A stretch of 64,000 bases of DNA from Ophiura sarsii (taxonomy: Eukaryota; Echinodermata; Ophiuroidea; Amphilepidida; Ophiuridae). Made by a program: the position numbers and the translations under genes. The stretch lies in NCBI GenBank assembly GCA_035610835.1, contig CM069447.1:58349048-58413047 (forward strand), read 5' to 3'. The notes beneath the pieces were generated by a model, which had not been told where the DNA came from, did no database searches, and was given only the letters and a program-made list of their open reading frames with translations. This document shows positions 10,946 through 23,328 of the stretch, in pieces (position 1 is the stretch's first letter; the number at the start of each line of letters is the position of its first letter).

Positions 10946-11088
10946 AATTAATTATGCAAATTTATTCAAATATTCAATAAATTTGCATATTTGTACGACG
11001 GGCTGTCTCTAACAAGTGACTAAAGACAGCCCGTCGTACAAATTATGCAAATTTTGTGAATATTTGAATAAATTTGCATAATTAATTA
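10946..11088. repeat. Long palindrome inside the (TTA)n region
   Basis: AATTAATTATGCAAATTTAT... pairs with ...AATTTGCATAATTAATT over arms of about 62 bp. The apex stem is GACGGGCTGTCT against AGACAGCCCGTC, around a loop of roughly 14 bases. It has (TTA)n on both sides and no counterpart at 50880, so it belongs to DNA inserted into, or grown within, the microsatellite. Confidence 0.88.
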
Positions 11089-11157
11089 ATTTATGTAAAT
11101 GAATGTTATTGTTAGTTAATCTCATGTATCATTTCTCCTTAATGTTATCATTAGTGA

Positions 11158-11195
11158 TATTATTATTATTATTATTATTATTTTATTTATTATTA

Positions 11196-11228
<33 letters not shown>
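11158..11228. repeat. (TTA)n microsatellite, right part
   Basis: Second TTA array. The repeat that matches 50880 onward resumes directly after it. Confidence 0.95.
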
Positions 11229-11630
11229 GGGCTAGGTTTACAAAAGGTAAACATTAGAGAAGACACATTATTTCGCAAGTAATTGTTAACTTTAAAATAT
11301 TTTTTAAATATCATTTTATTTATCAAATCAAAAGAGTGGTACGGTCCATTAGTTAAAAGGTATCTCATATTTTCCTCAGGGGTATAGCTACATGTTGGTA
11401 TATGAAGCTGTTTGCTAACTTTAAGGATTGCATGGCGAAATGCATGTATACGCCGAAAAAACGGGCAAAAAAATAAAAACATTTTGCGAACATTTTTTGT
11501 TTGTTTACAATTTTGTATCGATCAATAATGCATTATGGTTTCTAAATAAGGTTCGCCATCCTAGTAATGTGCATATGAACAATGGCTTTATCTAAAAAAA
11601 CATGGGTTTCATGAGACATGTATCCTTTTT
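11229..11630. mobile_element. Right part of the foldback-containing repeat
   Basis: Collinear with 50880-51420: the shared blocks ATTTCGCAAGTAATTGT, GCTAACTTTAAGGATTGCAT and AAGGTTCGC..ATCCTAGTAAT occur in the same order. About 210 bp present in the 50.9-kb copy are missing here. No open frame of note. Confidence 0.7.
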
Positions 11631-12126
11631 GCATGTTAAATAATATGAAATCGTGTTTGTAAAGAAAATACTGACTAGTTTCCGTGTTGCCATTCATCGA
11701 TTTTCTGTGTATTCTAACCGTTGGAACATAGGACCAGTAAAGTAAAGTTTTCAGTTAGTGTAATTGGCCTTTTCTTTAGATATGTTTTAACATTGATTGT
11801 ATGTTTATTATGTAAACAGTTACACAGGTGATATTTTCATAGCAATTCCATAAATATTAACACGAGCTCTAATCTTTTATATCATGAAATATGCTTAAGC
11901 GGACCGGTTGCCCCATCCTCCCCTAATCGTAGCATATAAGATTCAGTCTTTACTTGTAATTAAGATTCGTTGTAATATCAGTTTCAAGAATAGTGATTAT
12001 AGATACCGTTTTAGTTCACTCCGGGAAAAGTTCTATAACATGGACATGCATTCCCTCACTTTCATAAGAGTCCCATACTACGGAGAATGCTAGGTAGTGC
12101 TAAGAGCATATCTGATAGTACATGCT

Positions 12127-12228
12127 GACATTAATATGAGGCGCATGCCTAGAGAGTCCGGGAGACCGGGGTTCAAGTCTTCACCGGTGAATGTCCTTTT
12201 TTATTTATTGTTGGGACATTCATCGGTG
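12127..12228 (+). ncRNA. tRNA-like sequence followed by a hairpin (unit 1)
   Basis: GACATTA at 12127-12133 can pair with GAATGTC at 12189-12195 (six of seven), and GGTTCAAGTC in between resembles a Pol III B box. The T-stem is not well formed and no anticodon arm is clear, so this is at most a decayed tRNA-derived sequence. The 3' arm CACCGGTGAATGTCC also pairs with GGACATTCATCGGTG at 12214-12228, a separate hairpin. The unit 2 copy is at 27175-27285. Confidence 0.3.
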
Positions 12229-12362
12229 TTTGTTTAAAATATTTGTTGTTATCGTCTAATTGTAAACACCGTGGGTTGGTAAACTGCTTTATATTATATA
12301 CAATTCCCAAGTGTTCCACATCGTCATCAAATACAGCATTTTAAATCTGGAATACAACTACC

Positions 12363-12390
12363 TCCCCCCCCCCCCCCCCCCCCCCCCCCC
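12363..12390. repeat. Poly-C tract
   Basis: About 27 C. In unit 2 the sequence left of this tract ends at one poly-C (27412-27426) and the sequence right of it resumes at another (30134-30152), with 2.7 kb between. Confidence 0.95.
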
Positions 12391-12594
12391 ACCCCGATTT
12401 CCTCCTGGTTTTGAGAGAGCAAATATCAAAGGGTTTGGGGATGTTATTAAATATAAATGACAACGATTATCGAATCAATTGAATTAAAAATGCTCACAAC
12501 GTATTCTGTATTGAATGTGAGATTACATTTTGTTGGTTTGGATATTTTGTCCGAGTCTATATATTATGTATTCATTGCACTTTTCGGCTGATCA

Positions 12595-12930
12595 TTTGCT
12601 CGATCGTCGCGTGTATTTAATTGAGTTTCGCTAATCATATATTCTGCTAGAATCATGCATAAAAAAAATTGTATGCCAATATAATAGTATATAAAAATAT
12701 AGTGCCCAATTAAACATTGGTAGAATAAAAATGAAATATAGTAAATATCTGCGTTTACCGTCATTGCAATTACTTTCCAGTGATACTAACTTTTTTATGA
12801 CTTTGTTGTTTTTAATAGCGCCTCGCTTTTTAGATTTTATGACTTTTAGGTTGTCCTCTTTTACAATGTTTCTATATTATTTGGTATATGTAGTGTGCAG
12901 AATTGTGTAGTCTTTTGGTTGTACAGCGCT
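12595..12930. other. ~330-bp stretch absent from unit 2
   Basis: After CGGCTGATCATTTGC the two units differ: unit 2 goes almost straight to TTGATGTCGTTGCTTTATGCG, while unit 1 has about 330 bp more. No TIR or TSD is obvious and no gene is seen. The right flank (GCGCTGTATAAGTACTTTATTA, in two parts about 12951-12970) resembles a LINE 3' tail with TTA repeats. Confidence 0.5.
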
Positions 12931-13116
12931 TTCATGTCGTTGCTTTATGCGCTGTATAAGTACTTTATTATTATTAGTATTATTATCATTGTTTTATACT
13001 TCATGTTATACCCTTTGTTCAAATATACACCAGTATGGATGAAACTATGTGACAATGTGATTGTCGCGACGATTTCAATGAAGCGGTATGTTGATGAACA
13101 AGAAGCTCCACTCTAG

Positions 13117-14574
13117 CTAGGTATCTCTCAACAATAGTGCTTTTGAACATCTAGCTGTTTGTCGACATAACCTTGGAAAAAGTGCGTTACGTTTTCAAAA
13201 TACTATTTAACTGTTTACTTTGACTGCATAACGTCTAACAAGTAAGCACTATAAATAGCACATACCCTTGCTTTTAACTACGGGAGTGCCGATCGTGATA
13301 AGAGCACATTACTTTTACATGCTGACATAAAAAATTGACAGCGTTAACTTCCAGAACTTTTACATACAATAATATGCAAAGTATGTTAATTGAAATGTAT
13401 ACCACCGCGTCACGCCTTTAAATCCGGTCCACGCGTTATGGACGTTCAAGTCCGATTAGAAGTGACATGTCATAACTGCCAAATACGGAGCCCGCGAGCA
13501 TGACTGCTATTATTGATCTTGTTATTTGTATGCACAGCGATTATTTGTTTGTTTGATACGTAGTTTCAATGGCCAAATGATGGAATATAATACGACTTGT
13601 CTCTCAATTTGTGATGGAAGTACTGTATAATGTGTGACTCTCAGATCCGACCAATATAGGAAACACAGTCATTTGCTTTTGAAACGTAGACAATTGATTG
13701 GTAATACTTTGTCGTCTTTAAACCTACTCAATGTGTAGTATATATTTTGAGTTAATTGTATGTCGCAAGGTTGAAATGTAGAAACATTCATTCAAACGGG
13801 GACATTCAGCAAGAACGAGCGCGCTCACGTACTTGTAAAAGGGAACAGGAACCCCGAATATCTTCTTCACATTGCATTTTATGATTATCGTAACCTAGTT
13901 GTCATATCCGTCCTCCTCTTCTGCTTCCTTGTACAATTAATACAATACGCAAACCTTCACAGAAAGGTGACTTAAGTAAAAAGTAAATCAATATAAGAAC
14001 GGATGCACTGAACTGTACCACGATCTTTTGTAATACACCATTGAATATGTCACACTTAAACCAGTTAATTCCTAGGGATAAACTATCATTGCAAAATGCA
14101 TTGGTGACAAATCCCAACGATAAGAGATAACAGCTTTATTCCCGCATGTTGCTGATGCCTATGCAATTTGAGAGCCCTACGTAAGTGTCCTTATCTTAAT
14201 TGTTTTAAAAGGAATTCCCATTGTGGTTTCGAGCGAGTTGCATCGAGTTACCAATGATAAAAGCATGATATTTTTGTATTCGATAACATATGAATGTGGA
14301 AGCAATTATGAATAAGTTCATAACATACATGATGGTTTTAAACGGTTATCATGGAAATCCGAGGAGTGCGTTCTGGCATATTGAATGACAAAGGAACACA
14401 TTTTAACTAAGCAAATAGTCATTGGACAAGGTGCTGTTTCATTGATATTTTTTCTTTCTTTTTTCTGTCATTCATTTTGTTCTAATTGTGTTTTTCCTTT
14501 TTTTTGTAAGTTTGCTAGTAGTTTAAATTGCACTACTGTAAATTACAGATACTCATTGCGTTTTAATGTCAGGA
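13117..14574. other. Unit sequence without a recognisable gene
   Basis: Matches unit 2 at 30530-31880 with small differences. No conserved open frame, RNA fold or element ends were noticed. Confidence 0.55.
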
Positions 14575-14820
14575 ATGACCTCTTTCCACGCGGCTGTTGG
14601 TTACAGCATACCCGAAGCAGATTGTTTAGAAACCTTTCTCAACTTTCAAGGTCTATCTCAAGGATTACTGGACCTATATAAGACATGTTTGTACTTATTG
14701 TAATGCATTTCATATGGTGATTCCAAATATGGTAATGACATTTATCTATTTTGACATTTTTGGAAACATTTGGTGACATTTTGGAATGTCGTTTGCAGAC
14801 GCCTGCCGCGTGGAAAGGTA
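14575..14820. mobile_element. Decayed copy of the TTAA-type MITE at 39441
   Basis: CTTTCCACGCGGCTG near 14581 and CCTGCCGCGTGGAAAGG near 14801 are the two termini. The interior (AGAAACCTTTCTCAACTTTC, TGACATTTTGGAATGTCGT) matches 39441-39667. No TTAA remains at the flanks. The block is missing from unit 2, where a LINE 3' fragment occupies the region. Confidence 0.7.
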
Positions 14821-15189
14821 TATTGCATCCATTTTACACACTAATGTATTGTAGGGAGGACCGGGTGATGGTAAGCGTACACTGTATTAGGTAAAATACA
14901 AATCAAATCAATTGGCGTTGATGGCGTTTTAGAGTAATACAGTGGTTATAAAAATTACCCTCAAAATCTGAGTGGAAAAATTTAACTTTGTGTTCAGTTT
15001 ATTGGATAGCAGATCTCAACATTATCAATGGCAACACTTATCGGACACAGTAATATATAATTGTCTGTTGTAGGTATTTATGAAACGAAAATTAAAGTGC
15101 GCATTTAGAAAGTGTATTCTGGCTTTTACAATTTCTTTCAAACTGCATACGTTATTGTATAGCCATGTTTACGTTTTCAATATACACCA

Positions 15190-15330
15190 CTATAAAATAA
15201 TATTAAATAATAATCAGTATTTATATAGCGCCTTTTCCCAAAGGGTTCAAAGCGCTGTAATATCGCTGCAGGTGAATCATCAGCATCAGATCGCATCAAC
15301 TAGGGTGCAGCCAATTCAGGCGCAAACCCT
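15190..15330. mobile_element. Possible LINE/SINE 3' tail
   Basis: ATAATAATCAGTATTTATAT followed by AGCGCCTTTTCCCAAAGGGTTCAAAGCGCT is a form common at CR1-type 3' ends. It lies in unit 1 only, within the segment replaced in unit 2. No ORF is attached. Confidence 0.4.
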
Positions 15331-17494
15331 ATGAATGTTGACAACATGTATTGGTGAGTAACTATGTGATGGTCTCGACGATATTAATGAAGCGGTATAT
15401 TGCTGAATAAAATTTCTCTCAACATGTATTGATGAGTAACTATTTTATGGTCTCGACGATATTAATTAAGTGGTATACTGCTGAATAAAATGTCTCTCAA
15501 TAATAGTGCATTTGGACATCCAGCTAATTTAAACTTGAAAATAGTGCGTCACGTGTTCAAGATGATATTTCACTATTTATTATTTTGATCACACAAACGT
15601 CTGACAAGCCGGCATTTAAAAGGTAAACACACTTATTAGTTACATACGGAAGTGCCAGTCGTTGTAAGAGCACATTTATAACATGCTGAAATCAATTGAC
15701 AGCGTAAAACCTCAAGATATGCTGCTTATACTTATAATTAATATGCAGACAATGCTGATTGAAATGTATACCACCGCGTTACTTCTTTCAAATGATATGG
15801 CTTAACGTAAATATTACACACTAATTATTAAGGGGGAAATTCGGCAATAACACACGCACTCATGTACTTGTAAATGTGGAAGAAAACAAACCCGTATATT
15901 TTCTTCCTATTATATGGTTTTTTTCATGATAATCGTAGTCTAGTCAGTGTTCTTTTCCTTCAATTGATCAATCTGTTTTGTAAGGTACCAATCTTCAAAT
16001 AAAGGTACCTTTATAAAATATGTAGGAGTACGCGAATATTTCCAAGTGAATTTACTTTTGTATAGCTTTCGGAGTATTATGAATTTTCGGAAGTGCTAAC
16101 AATATAAGTTTATGTTTTAATATGCAAATACCTTGGGACGTACGATCATTTACATAGACGTGGCAACTGGATCCGACATGACAGAGGCAGAATTTTAAGT
16201 GTATTTTGAATTAACACGATGCTAATGAAATTCGAGATTTTTACCACTACGTTGATAATGAATTGTTTTCCCGGATGATGTAAATAAAGTTCCCATGAGT
16301 GGCTTCCAAGAAATGTTTAGAATACCTGACAAATTCCACCTGGAAATGATGCATTGCTGTAAGTCATAATTAACACCAGTTTGTTTAAAGTTAATACGGT
16401 TCCTCTGAGGAGCGACAGTACTCTCGCATTTAAAATAAACACAGCTGAGTAAGATTGTCTGAATAACAGTTTGAACATGGATTTGTAATAACTCGGGGTC
16501 TTGAACCAACGGTGCTGAAACATGCATGATAGGGCGAATGTCTTTTTCATGTTATTTTATAAAAACATACGATGTTATATTGAATCCCTTTGACAGGTAT
16601 AGCGCAAATTACTCGTTTCGTACTCGACTACCTTTACGTAATATATGTTTTAGGTGCATCTCATTCACACAGTGGCATGTTTTGTACAGAAGGGTGTTGT
16701 TGAGAGACAAAAGGTCATCGAGTTAATGGCGTCAATCCCATGCCCAATTGCACAGAAAAAATGTAATTTTCCTGTAGATTACATTTAGATACATATGACT
16801 TATTATTGAGGCTGCCGGTTTACTTTCATGAAAATTATAAATATATAATTATAGTTTTATCGAGTCTGTTTGTCTGTCTGTCCAATGCCTCCAAGTGCAG
16901 ATTCCTGCCCATCTTCCCATGCAATCACTATGCACAGGGATCTTCGCCCGCGCAGCAACGAGTATTATTGTTTAACCCAGATACTTACTATTCGAGTGAA
17001 TGATGGCATATGGTCTTCGCCCAAAAATAAATTCATCATTGACATAGCCACATGTCTGTATGTGGTTGGAGTGTTTGTTATCCTTAAAATCGCATAGTAA
17101 ACGGCATTCATACGGGACTATACGTCAGACAAACAGCAATAGCTTACGTCTACGAACTTTATTATAAGTAAACAACAAACGCTTACAGGTACACAGTTAC
17201 TGCCCGCCGCGTTTACACATACCATGTCGCACACGATGGCAATTGCCAGGGTGCGCGTACTAGGACAGAACGTGTTCGCGGCGTAGCTTGTGTTTTGTGG
17301 TAGGGTAGGGTAAAAGCAGGCAGTCCGTTGCTCCGCAGTGCAAAACCTACAGAACAGGATAACGGTGCACGGGGTGACAAGAACACACATCGATCATACA
17401 ACAAGTATAAACAAGGACTCCCTTAAGTGTCAACCCTTTTATTTTGATGATCAATTTTTGTTTCTAAGTTTAAGAATATTGAATACAAGTACAT
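15331..17494. other. Unit sequence without a recognisable gene
   Basis: The part from 15790 matches unit 2 from 32224. At 15350-15500 a block around ACATGTATTGATGAGTAACTA is tandemly repeated (period about 70). The minus frame at 16222-16527 is discussed as a finding. A minus frame at 17118-17390 has lost its ATG in unit 2 and shows mostly amino-acid-changing differences, so it is not called. Confidence 0.55.
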
Positions 17495-18085
17495 ACAACA
17501 TTACGGTTCCGTGCCCTGTATAAAATCCAACTTTCTTGACCACGTCTTTGATGACATAACCAGGGTAATAAATCATCCCCTCCTACACCATTTATCTGAT
17601 TTATTTTACACCAACTGTGTCTTGCCAGCATGCAAGCTACCATTTCCACCGATATCCTAAGCATAGCTCCAGGCTCTTTAGTGTTGGTGTAACTAGAAGC
17701 TATATATACTACTTTTGAAAATGTTCTTGCGATAACAAATTCCAACTTTTAATTTCAATTTGTCATAAAAACTAGTGCTATATCATATTTTATAAAAACA
17801 AATGTTCAAATTTCGAAAACAAATCACATTATATTATCCAAAGAGCAGATTTTAGTTTTAAAACTAGCCCAAATCGGGCGGAAATCACCACTTTTGGAAA
17901 CTCATGTGGCAATACTGCAGCCCCTCAGGCTTGTTTCTAGTTCCACCGCTGCCACACTCAAGGTCCCCCAGCATGCGGTCAATGGTTGGATGGATGTCAT
18001 TCTTGGGTGGAACTTACTAATACTAGCGTCATGGCCAGTTTTCAACCTATCAAACTTGGTCTCAAACCTTACAGGCAACTGGAAT
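17495..18085. mobile_element. Candidate ~590-bp insertion with weak TIRs (unit 1 only)
   Basis: Unit 2 reads TACAAGTACATTCAAGTATA near 33845 with no gap, while unit 1 carries about 590 bp here. The ends are loosely inverted: CATTACGGTTCCGTGCCCTG on the left, and CATTACATTCCAGTTGCCTG as the reverse complement of the right. The TSD is not clear. No transposase-like frame. Confidence 0.5.
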
Positions 18086-20205
18086 GTAATGAGTATACAT
18101 TTATAGAAAGAAAAATGTGATAAGGAATCCGATGGTGACTTCATTGCGATTGTGACATCATTGTGATACCAAATAAACTACATTTTGAGAAAAGAACCAA
18201 AAAGCGATTTATTTTTTCTTCTACGGAAATGAGTTCAATGAACTATTACCATAACCTAGCTGGGTTATTGGTATTTAAGGTATCGACACCATACCCCACA
18301 TTTGCAGGTAGAAACAGAGTAGGATTCACACGACTGTTTCAAGTATTTTCCTTCTCTACAAAACCTGATTTCCTTGGAGGTGCCATACAAAGAGCCCCAT
18401 GGCCATATAGTATAAAGCCTCTGAATTGATGCAATATATCCATGTTGAGTACGTCGCGAATAAAGGCAGAATGCAAGATACATGTCACTAGATTTGATAT
18501 AACATTGAAATTCGATGAGAGTAAAACAAATTATACATTTCCACAGTCAATTTGTGAGCAATATTCATATTATTGGCAGATGTACGATTTCTGCTATATA
18601 ACACCTTGTTGTGATTGAGCAAATAAATGTGGTGGGAGTAAATTATGTTATCAAGAGAGAACAAAACAATTTCACCGGTTTTTACATTATCGCCGATTTT
18701 CTTGCACTATCAACATAATACGATTCATCGAGTTTGAGCACTTGTTCACATTAGTCATATCCGGAGAGAAATGATTATGGTCATGTGTGTCGGGTCTTCT
18801 TCAGGATGTATTCTATCAATCAAAACGTAGCAAAATAATGTAGTATATGCCTGCGAAAAAATCCACTAAAGTTACAAATAATAAATAACATGCACGATTA
18901 TTAGCTCTGATCTACTTTTCGTCAACCAATTTTAGAGTATTGTTCTTGCAATTATTGTATGTTTGTCACGAAAACTTAATGTTCGTGCTCCATTACACTC
19001 TAATTACCGCCCTAGTTTCACTTTCCATCATACTTTCATAACGAATTTATTTTATTTAAATTTCCCCATAGCACTCTCAGATGCTACCAGGCGTTAATCC
19101 AAACAATAATGATGCACGCGCCTTGAATATCACCATGCCTCATTTGAACTGTATGCCTTTGATGGCAATGTGTGCATTTTAATTGCACATTGACATACAA
19201 TGTAGAATGTATGCAATGTGCTAAGCAATATATAAAGAACGAAATGCACCTTTCTTTAATGTAATCAAAGTATGATATGATTAACAACACTCTTTTAATG
19301 GCACTTTTGAAACATCGCATTAACCCATTTTATCTGCTTCATTAACAAGATTACGAATGTATGACGAAAAATACTGTTAGATAGCACTGTTCAGGTTTCG
19401 ATCAAACTCATTGATGAAACACATTTCAAACACAAGTAATTAAACAACAAGGACATGTTGCTACGATTACCTAGTTGAATTACATCACTGAACATAGTAT
19501 CCGAGATTTATGCCATGCATTTAGTGTGACTAATTCAACGGAACTAAAGACAGCAAATGTAAGTAATGCCCAATGCTATTTAAAATGCACATATATTATT
19601 AGTACGGGACTACTACATTCATAGTTTTAGTTATGTAACCAGTCGGAAGCAGTATAACTGTTTGTATTGCAGTCGTTAATAACGTTTGGCTTCTCACCAC
19701 TGATTCGTTGACTTTCTCCTCTCAACAAAACCTGATTTCCCTGGAGTTTGTTTTACAAATAGCATAATTCCAACATAACATACCGCTTGGTATATAGAAT
19801 TTACCCATCGTCTTTTCCACGAACAAAAAGGTTTTATTTATATACACCTACAAACACTACCCAGTACCATTAGCACTGGTTACAAAGCCGTCTACGCTAC
19901 GGTCAAACTAATACAACATGTCTGGTACAGACACCAATCGAGACTTTGGCTGTGTGATCACTATGGATCCCTTTCTTCTTCTTATACGGTTGGAAATGGG
20001 GTTTAGTGCACGGCTTTAGAATATTTGCCATCATTGCCATCTAGTATAATACTCTTGGTCTCGTTGTATCATTTCATACTATTGGAGGCATTCATTCCAA
20101 CATTTAAATAAGAGCAATATTTTCGTTGGCCATAAGCACGTACTGGGCTAGTAACATTGTTTAAGAGAAAATGTTGTCACAAATAGATATGTAGGCTAAT
20201 AATAT
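18086..20205. other. Unit sequence without a recognisable gene
   Basis: Matches unit 2 at 33850-35965 and 36924-37065. The site GTTGTATCATTTCATAC near 20065 is the empty counterpart of the mariner-like insertion at 35968-36922. Nothing coding is recognised. Confidence 0.6.
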
Positions 20206-20517
20206 TAATATAATATAATATAATATAATATAATATAATATAATATAATATAATATAATATAATATAAAATAATATAATATAATATAATATAATATAATA
20301 TAATATAATATAATATAATATAATATAATATAATATAAAATAATATAATATAATATAATATAATATAATATAATATAATATAATATAATATAATATAAAA
20401 TAATATAATATAATATAATATAATATAATATAATATAATATAATATAATATAATATAATATAATATAATATAACATAATATAATATAATATAATATAATA
20501 TAATATAATATACTGTA
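20206..20517. repeat. (TATAA)n microsatellite between unit 1 and unit 2
   Basis: About 310 bp of TATAA repeats. Three TATAAAATAA variants, at 20266, 20336 and 20396, suggest amplification of larger blocks. It sits where the unit-tail segment (present at 1-810 and 37377-37690) would be expected. Confidence 0.97.
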
Positions 20518-23328
20518 ATGTAATTAAATGTAATAGAATAGAATAGAATATAATATAAAATACAACACAATACAATGCATGTTGTCAAACAATGAATTAC
20601 ATTAAGATAATATAAAAAAGTATGAATAGAAATACAGACATTTTTGCTGTTTTCGTTTCAACGCAAAGAGTGGAAAATAACATATTCAATGGATACCAAG
20701 AAGATTTCTTGTTCATTGTGGATTCTAGGCATCTCAATCAATCATCAAGTTTACTATTAGATAATCGAACACACATCATCACGATCCAATACAAGCATGG
20801 TGATAAGCACGCAAACACCGCAACGTTGACAAGAAAAACAGTCAAGGCTGGAATATGTTGACGTGAAAGAGTAAACTAAAACAGGAAACTGTTCAAAAAA
20901 GAACACCGATGTATACAGTGTATGCACTAATGTACACGTTTAGTACATGTTGGTCATCTACATCTGCAGTGTCGTCAGCGTTTATTCCAATCAGCGCTTA
21001 TTCCAATGATTGTAATTGAGACAAACTCGCCGGGTGATTTTTTTTATAATAACTCAACATGAGCTAATTGTACATTAAAAAAAACCAAAACAACTTGATC
21101 CAAACTCCATAACTACCGGTCGTCTGGTTCCAGAGATATGACAGTTCTTTAATTTTCCCATATAATAAAAACATAAGATTGTATCACGCTTATTGCCTTA
21201 TAACTCAACATCAACATTTCTAGCGACATCCGACTCATTCCCCTTGATCAAGTCAAAAATAAATTCTGACAACACGCAACACGGGGTAACATATCCAAAG
21301 TCTTCACACACAAATCCATTGCCTGGCGTACGAATTACTTTAAAATACATAGACAGCTATACAATCGTACTTGTCCCATATAATGCAAATCTATGTGGCT
21401 AAATATATCTTGTTCAAATTGCTATTATCCTAGTCATGGGTTTTACCCCGGTTTTACTTCGCACAATCTGACAACAAGCGTTCCTAGACAACAATGTGTC
21501 TCGCTTGAAATACGCTTTAAAGCACCTTGCCCTGGAAAAGATAACAATCAGTCCTTGTCCCATATAATGCAAATCTATGTGGTGAATAAATAAAGCCTGT
21601 TCCAATTTCTATCATTCAAGTCACGGGTTTCACACCACAGTAGCACGCCACAGAGATTTCACTCTAGAAGTGTGATAGTTTTATTATTTAACCAACGAAC
21701 GGATTTTTATCGTGAAATTCTTGCCATTTTATATCCTTTTGTATGTTACTCACACACAAAATGTGATTATAATGTAAGTATGGTGCTTATTTTTGAAAGA
21801 ATGGTAATATACTTTGAAACTTTCGAACACAAAAAATGGCGTCATTTTTCACAGATTTCATTGCTCGACTGGACGTGGTGTAAGGTGTTGCATTATTCAT
21901 TGTGTTTAAATAAATGTTTGACGTTGCGACTGATGACACATTTTTATAATTCTACGGAACACCATTCGTGTCATTATGATTGATGTTCGATACATGTACA
22001 CTTGTTAGACGCTTGCGACAACTTTTTGTGAAGTGGGTCGATGTTAATTTATTTGGATATTAACCTCGCTAGTCAATATTCCGCGGTAGTTAGGGCATAA
22101 GTACTAGCGAGGTAGCTTACATCGTTCGTAATAGCTTACATCGCTCGTTAGTTACGCCAGTTTGGTGCACTCGGCCGATAGAATATTTATTTTACAATAA
22201 TTACAATGTCTTACAGCAAATGAGAATTACCTACATACGCGAACTACAAACAGATTGGAGGAGAACTTTACATGACAGCTATGCAAGTGTGTTTTTTTAG
22301 ATTTGTAATTCGGTGGGCAAAATCAAGTAGTCGTTATTGAAATACCTATGTGGTGCCGACATTCTGTGAGAGTTAACCCTCGTCCTCCTGATACGTTTTT
22401 TGTAACACTGGTTCCTAAGGGGGGAGATACCTGCCTCCTAAAAAACCCGAGGTGCAGACTATGCTTATTTTGGTACCAACGTATAGCTAGAGGTCTCCTG
22501 TTTCCATACATACCATTGAAACGTTCCACGCATGACGTCACAATGACGCCACGAAACATTGCCGTCCTCAAAATACTGTCGTATTCGTCTGTATAGAGAT
22601 ATATAGGCCAACATTGAATTTTCGCAAAAAAATGAGGTTCAAATATCGGAATTCCACCCGGGTTGCTGCTTATAAGTGAGGAAAATGATGTTTCAAACAT
22701 ATACTATTAGATTCAGGACCATAGTATTATGATATGTTTCAACTTCCTCCTCCTCCCCCTCCCCTCCTCCTCCCCCCCCCCCCCCCCCCCTCACCCGCCA
22801 TCCGACCCTCGGACTTTGACGGCGTACCCTATCCCCTTTAAGGTTGTACCTCACTTTCACGTTAAAATAAAAGGGATCCCTGAGATCACTGTTCTTTGCG
22901 TTTTAGAATAATCAGCGAAAATTCTTAGGGGGTGGAGGATGAACATCGTACTTAACCTTACATATGATATTATCACATGGGATTATAACCGCCTCAATAA
23001 TCAACCGTTCTTGGTGCGCAATATATCAAATTTAAGAGAAGACATTTCTCAACAACTTCATGAGGTATTCGTTTAGAGTTGTCAACACATGTATTATCTT
23101 ACAGGTTACTTGTTTTCGATTACTGTAGAATCCAAACCAATCCAACGAAGTCAAACGTTTTATTACTATAACACTATTGATAACAAACAGCTCTGAGAAT
23201 TGCATTTCGAAGTCAATACTAACCGGATTTTATCTTGTCATCTTTGGAACACGAGACTCCCAGACCGTATCATTATGTTCAATCACTATTAATATTGAAG
23301 ATAGTCTGCCAAGATATAGACATTTTAA

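Larger units (their letters stand above)
1866..20205 (+). repeat. Segmental duplication, unit 1
   Basis: Collinear, same-strand paralogue of 20526-37065. Anchor pairs are 2505/21193, 4872/22700, 5657/23240, 9060/25161, 11924/27029, 13902/31290, 16222/32660, 18090/33850 and 20060/36924. The copies look highly similar by eye, apart from insertions and deletions that are mostly mobile elements. No frame longer than a few dozen codons stays open in both copies with a coding substitution pattern, so I treat the unit as non-coding repeat DNA. Confidence 0.93.

Noticed and set aside
17118..17390. Cys-rich 90-codon minus frame with a hydrophobic start, suggestive of a secreted peptide
   Set aside because: In unit 2 (33500-33740) the ATG is ATC, and most differences between the copies change residues, as expected without selection.
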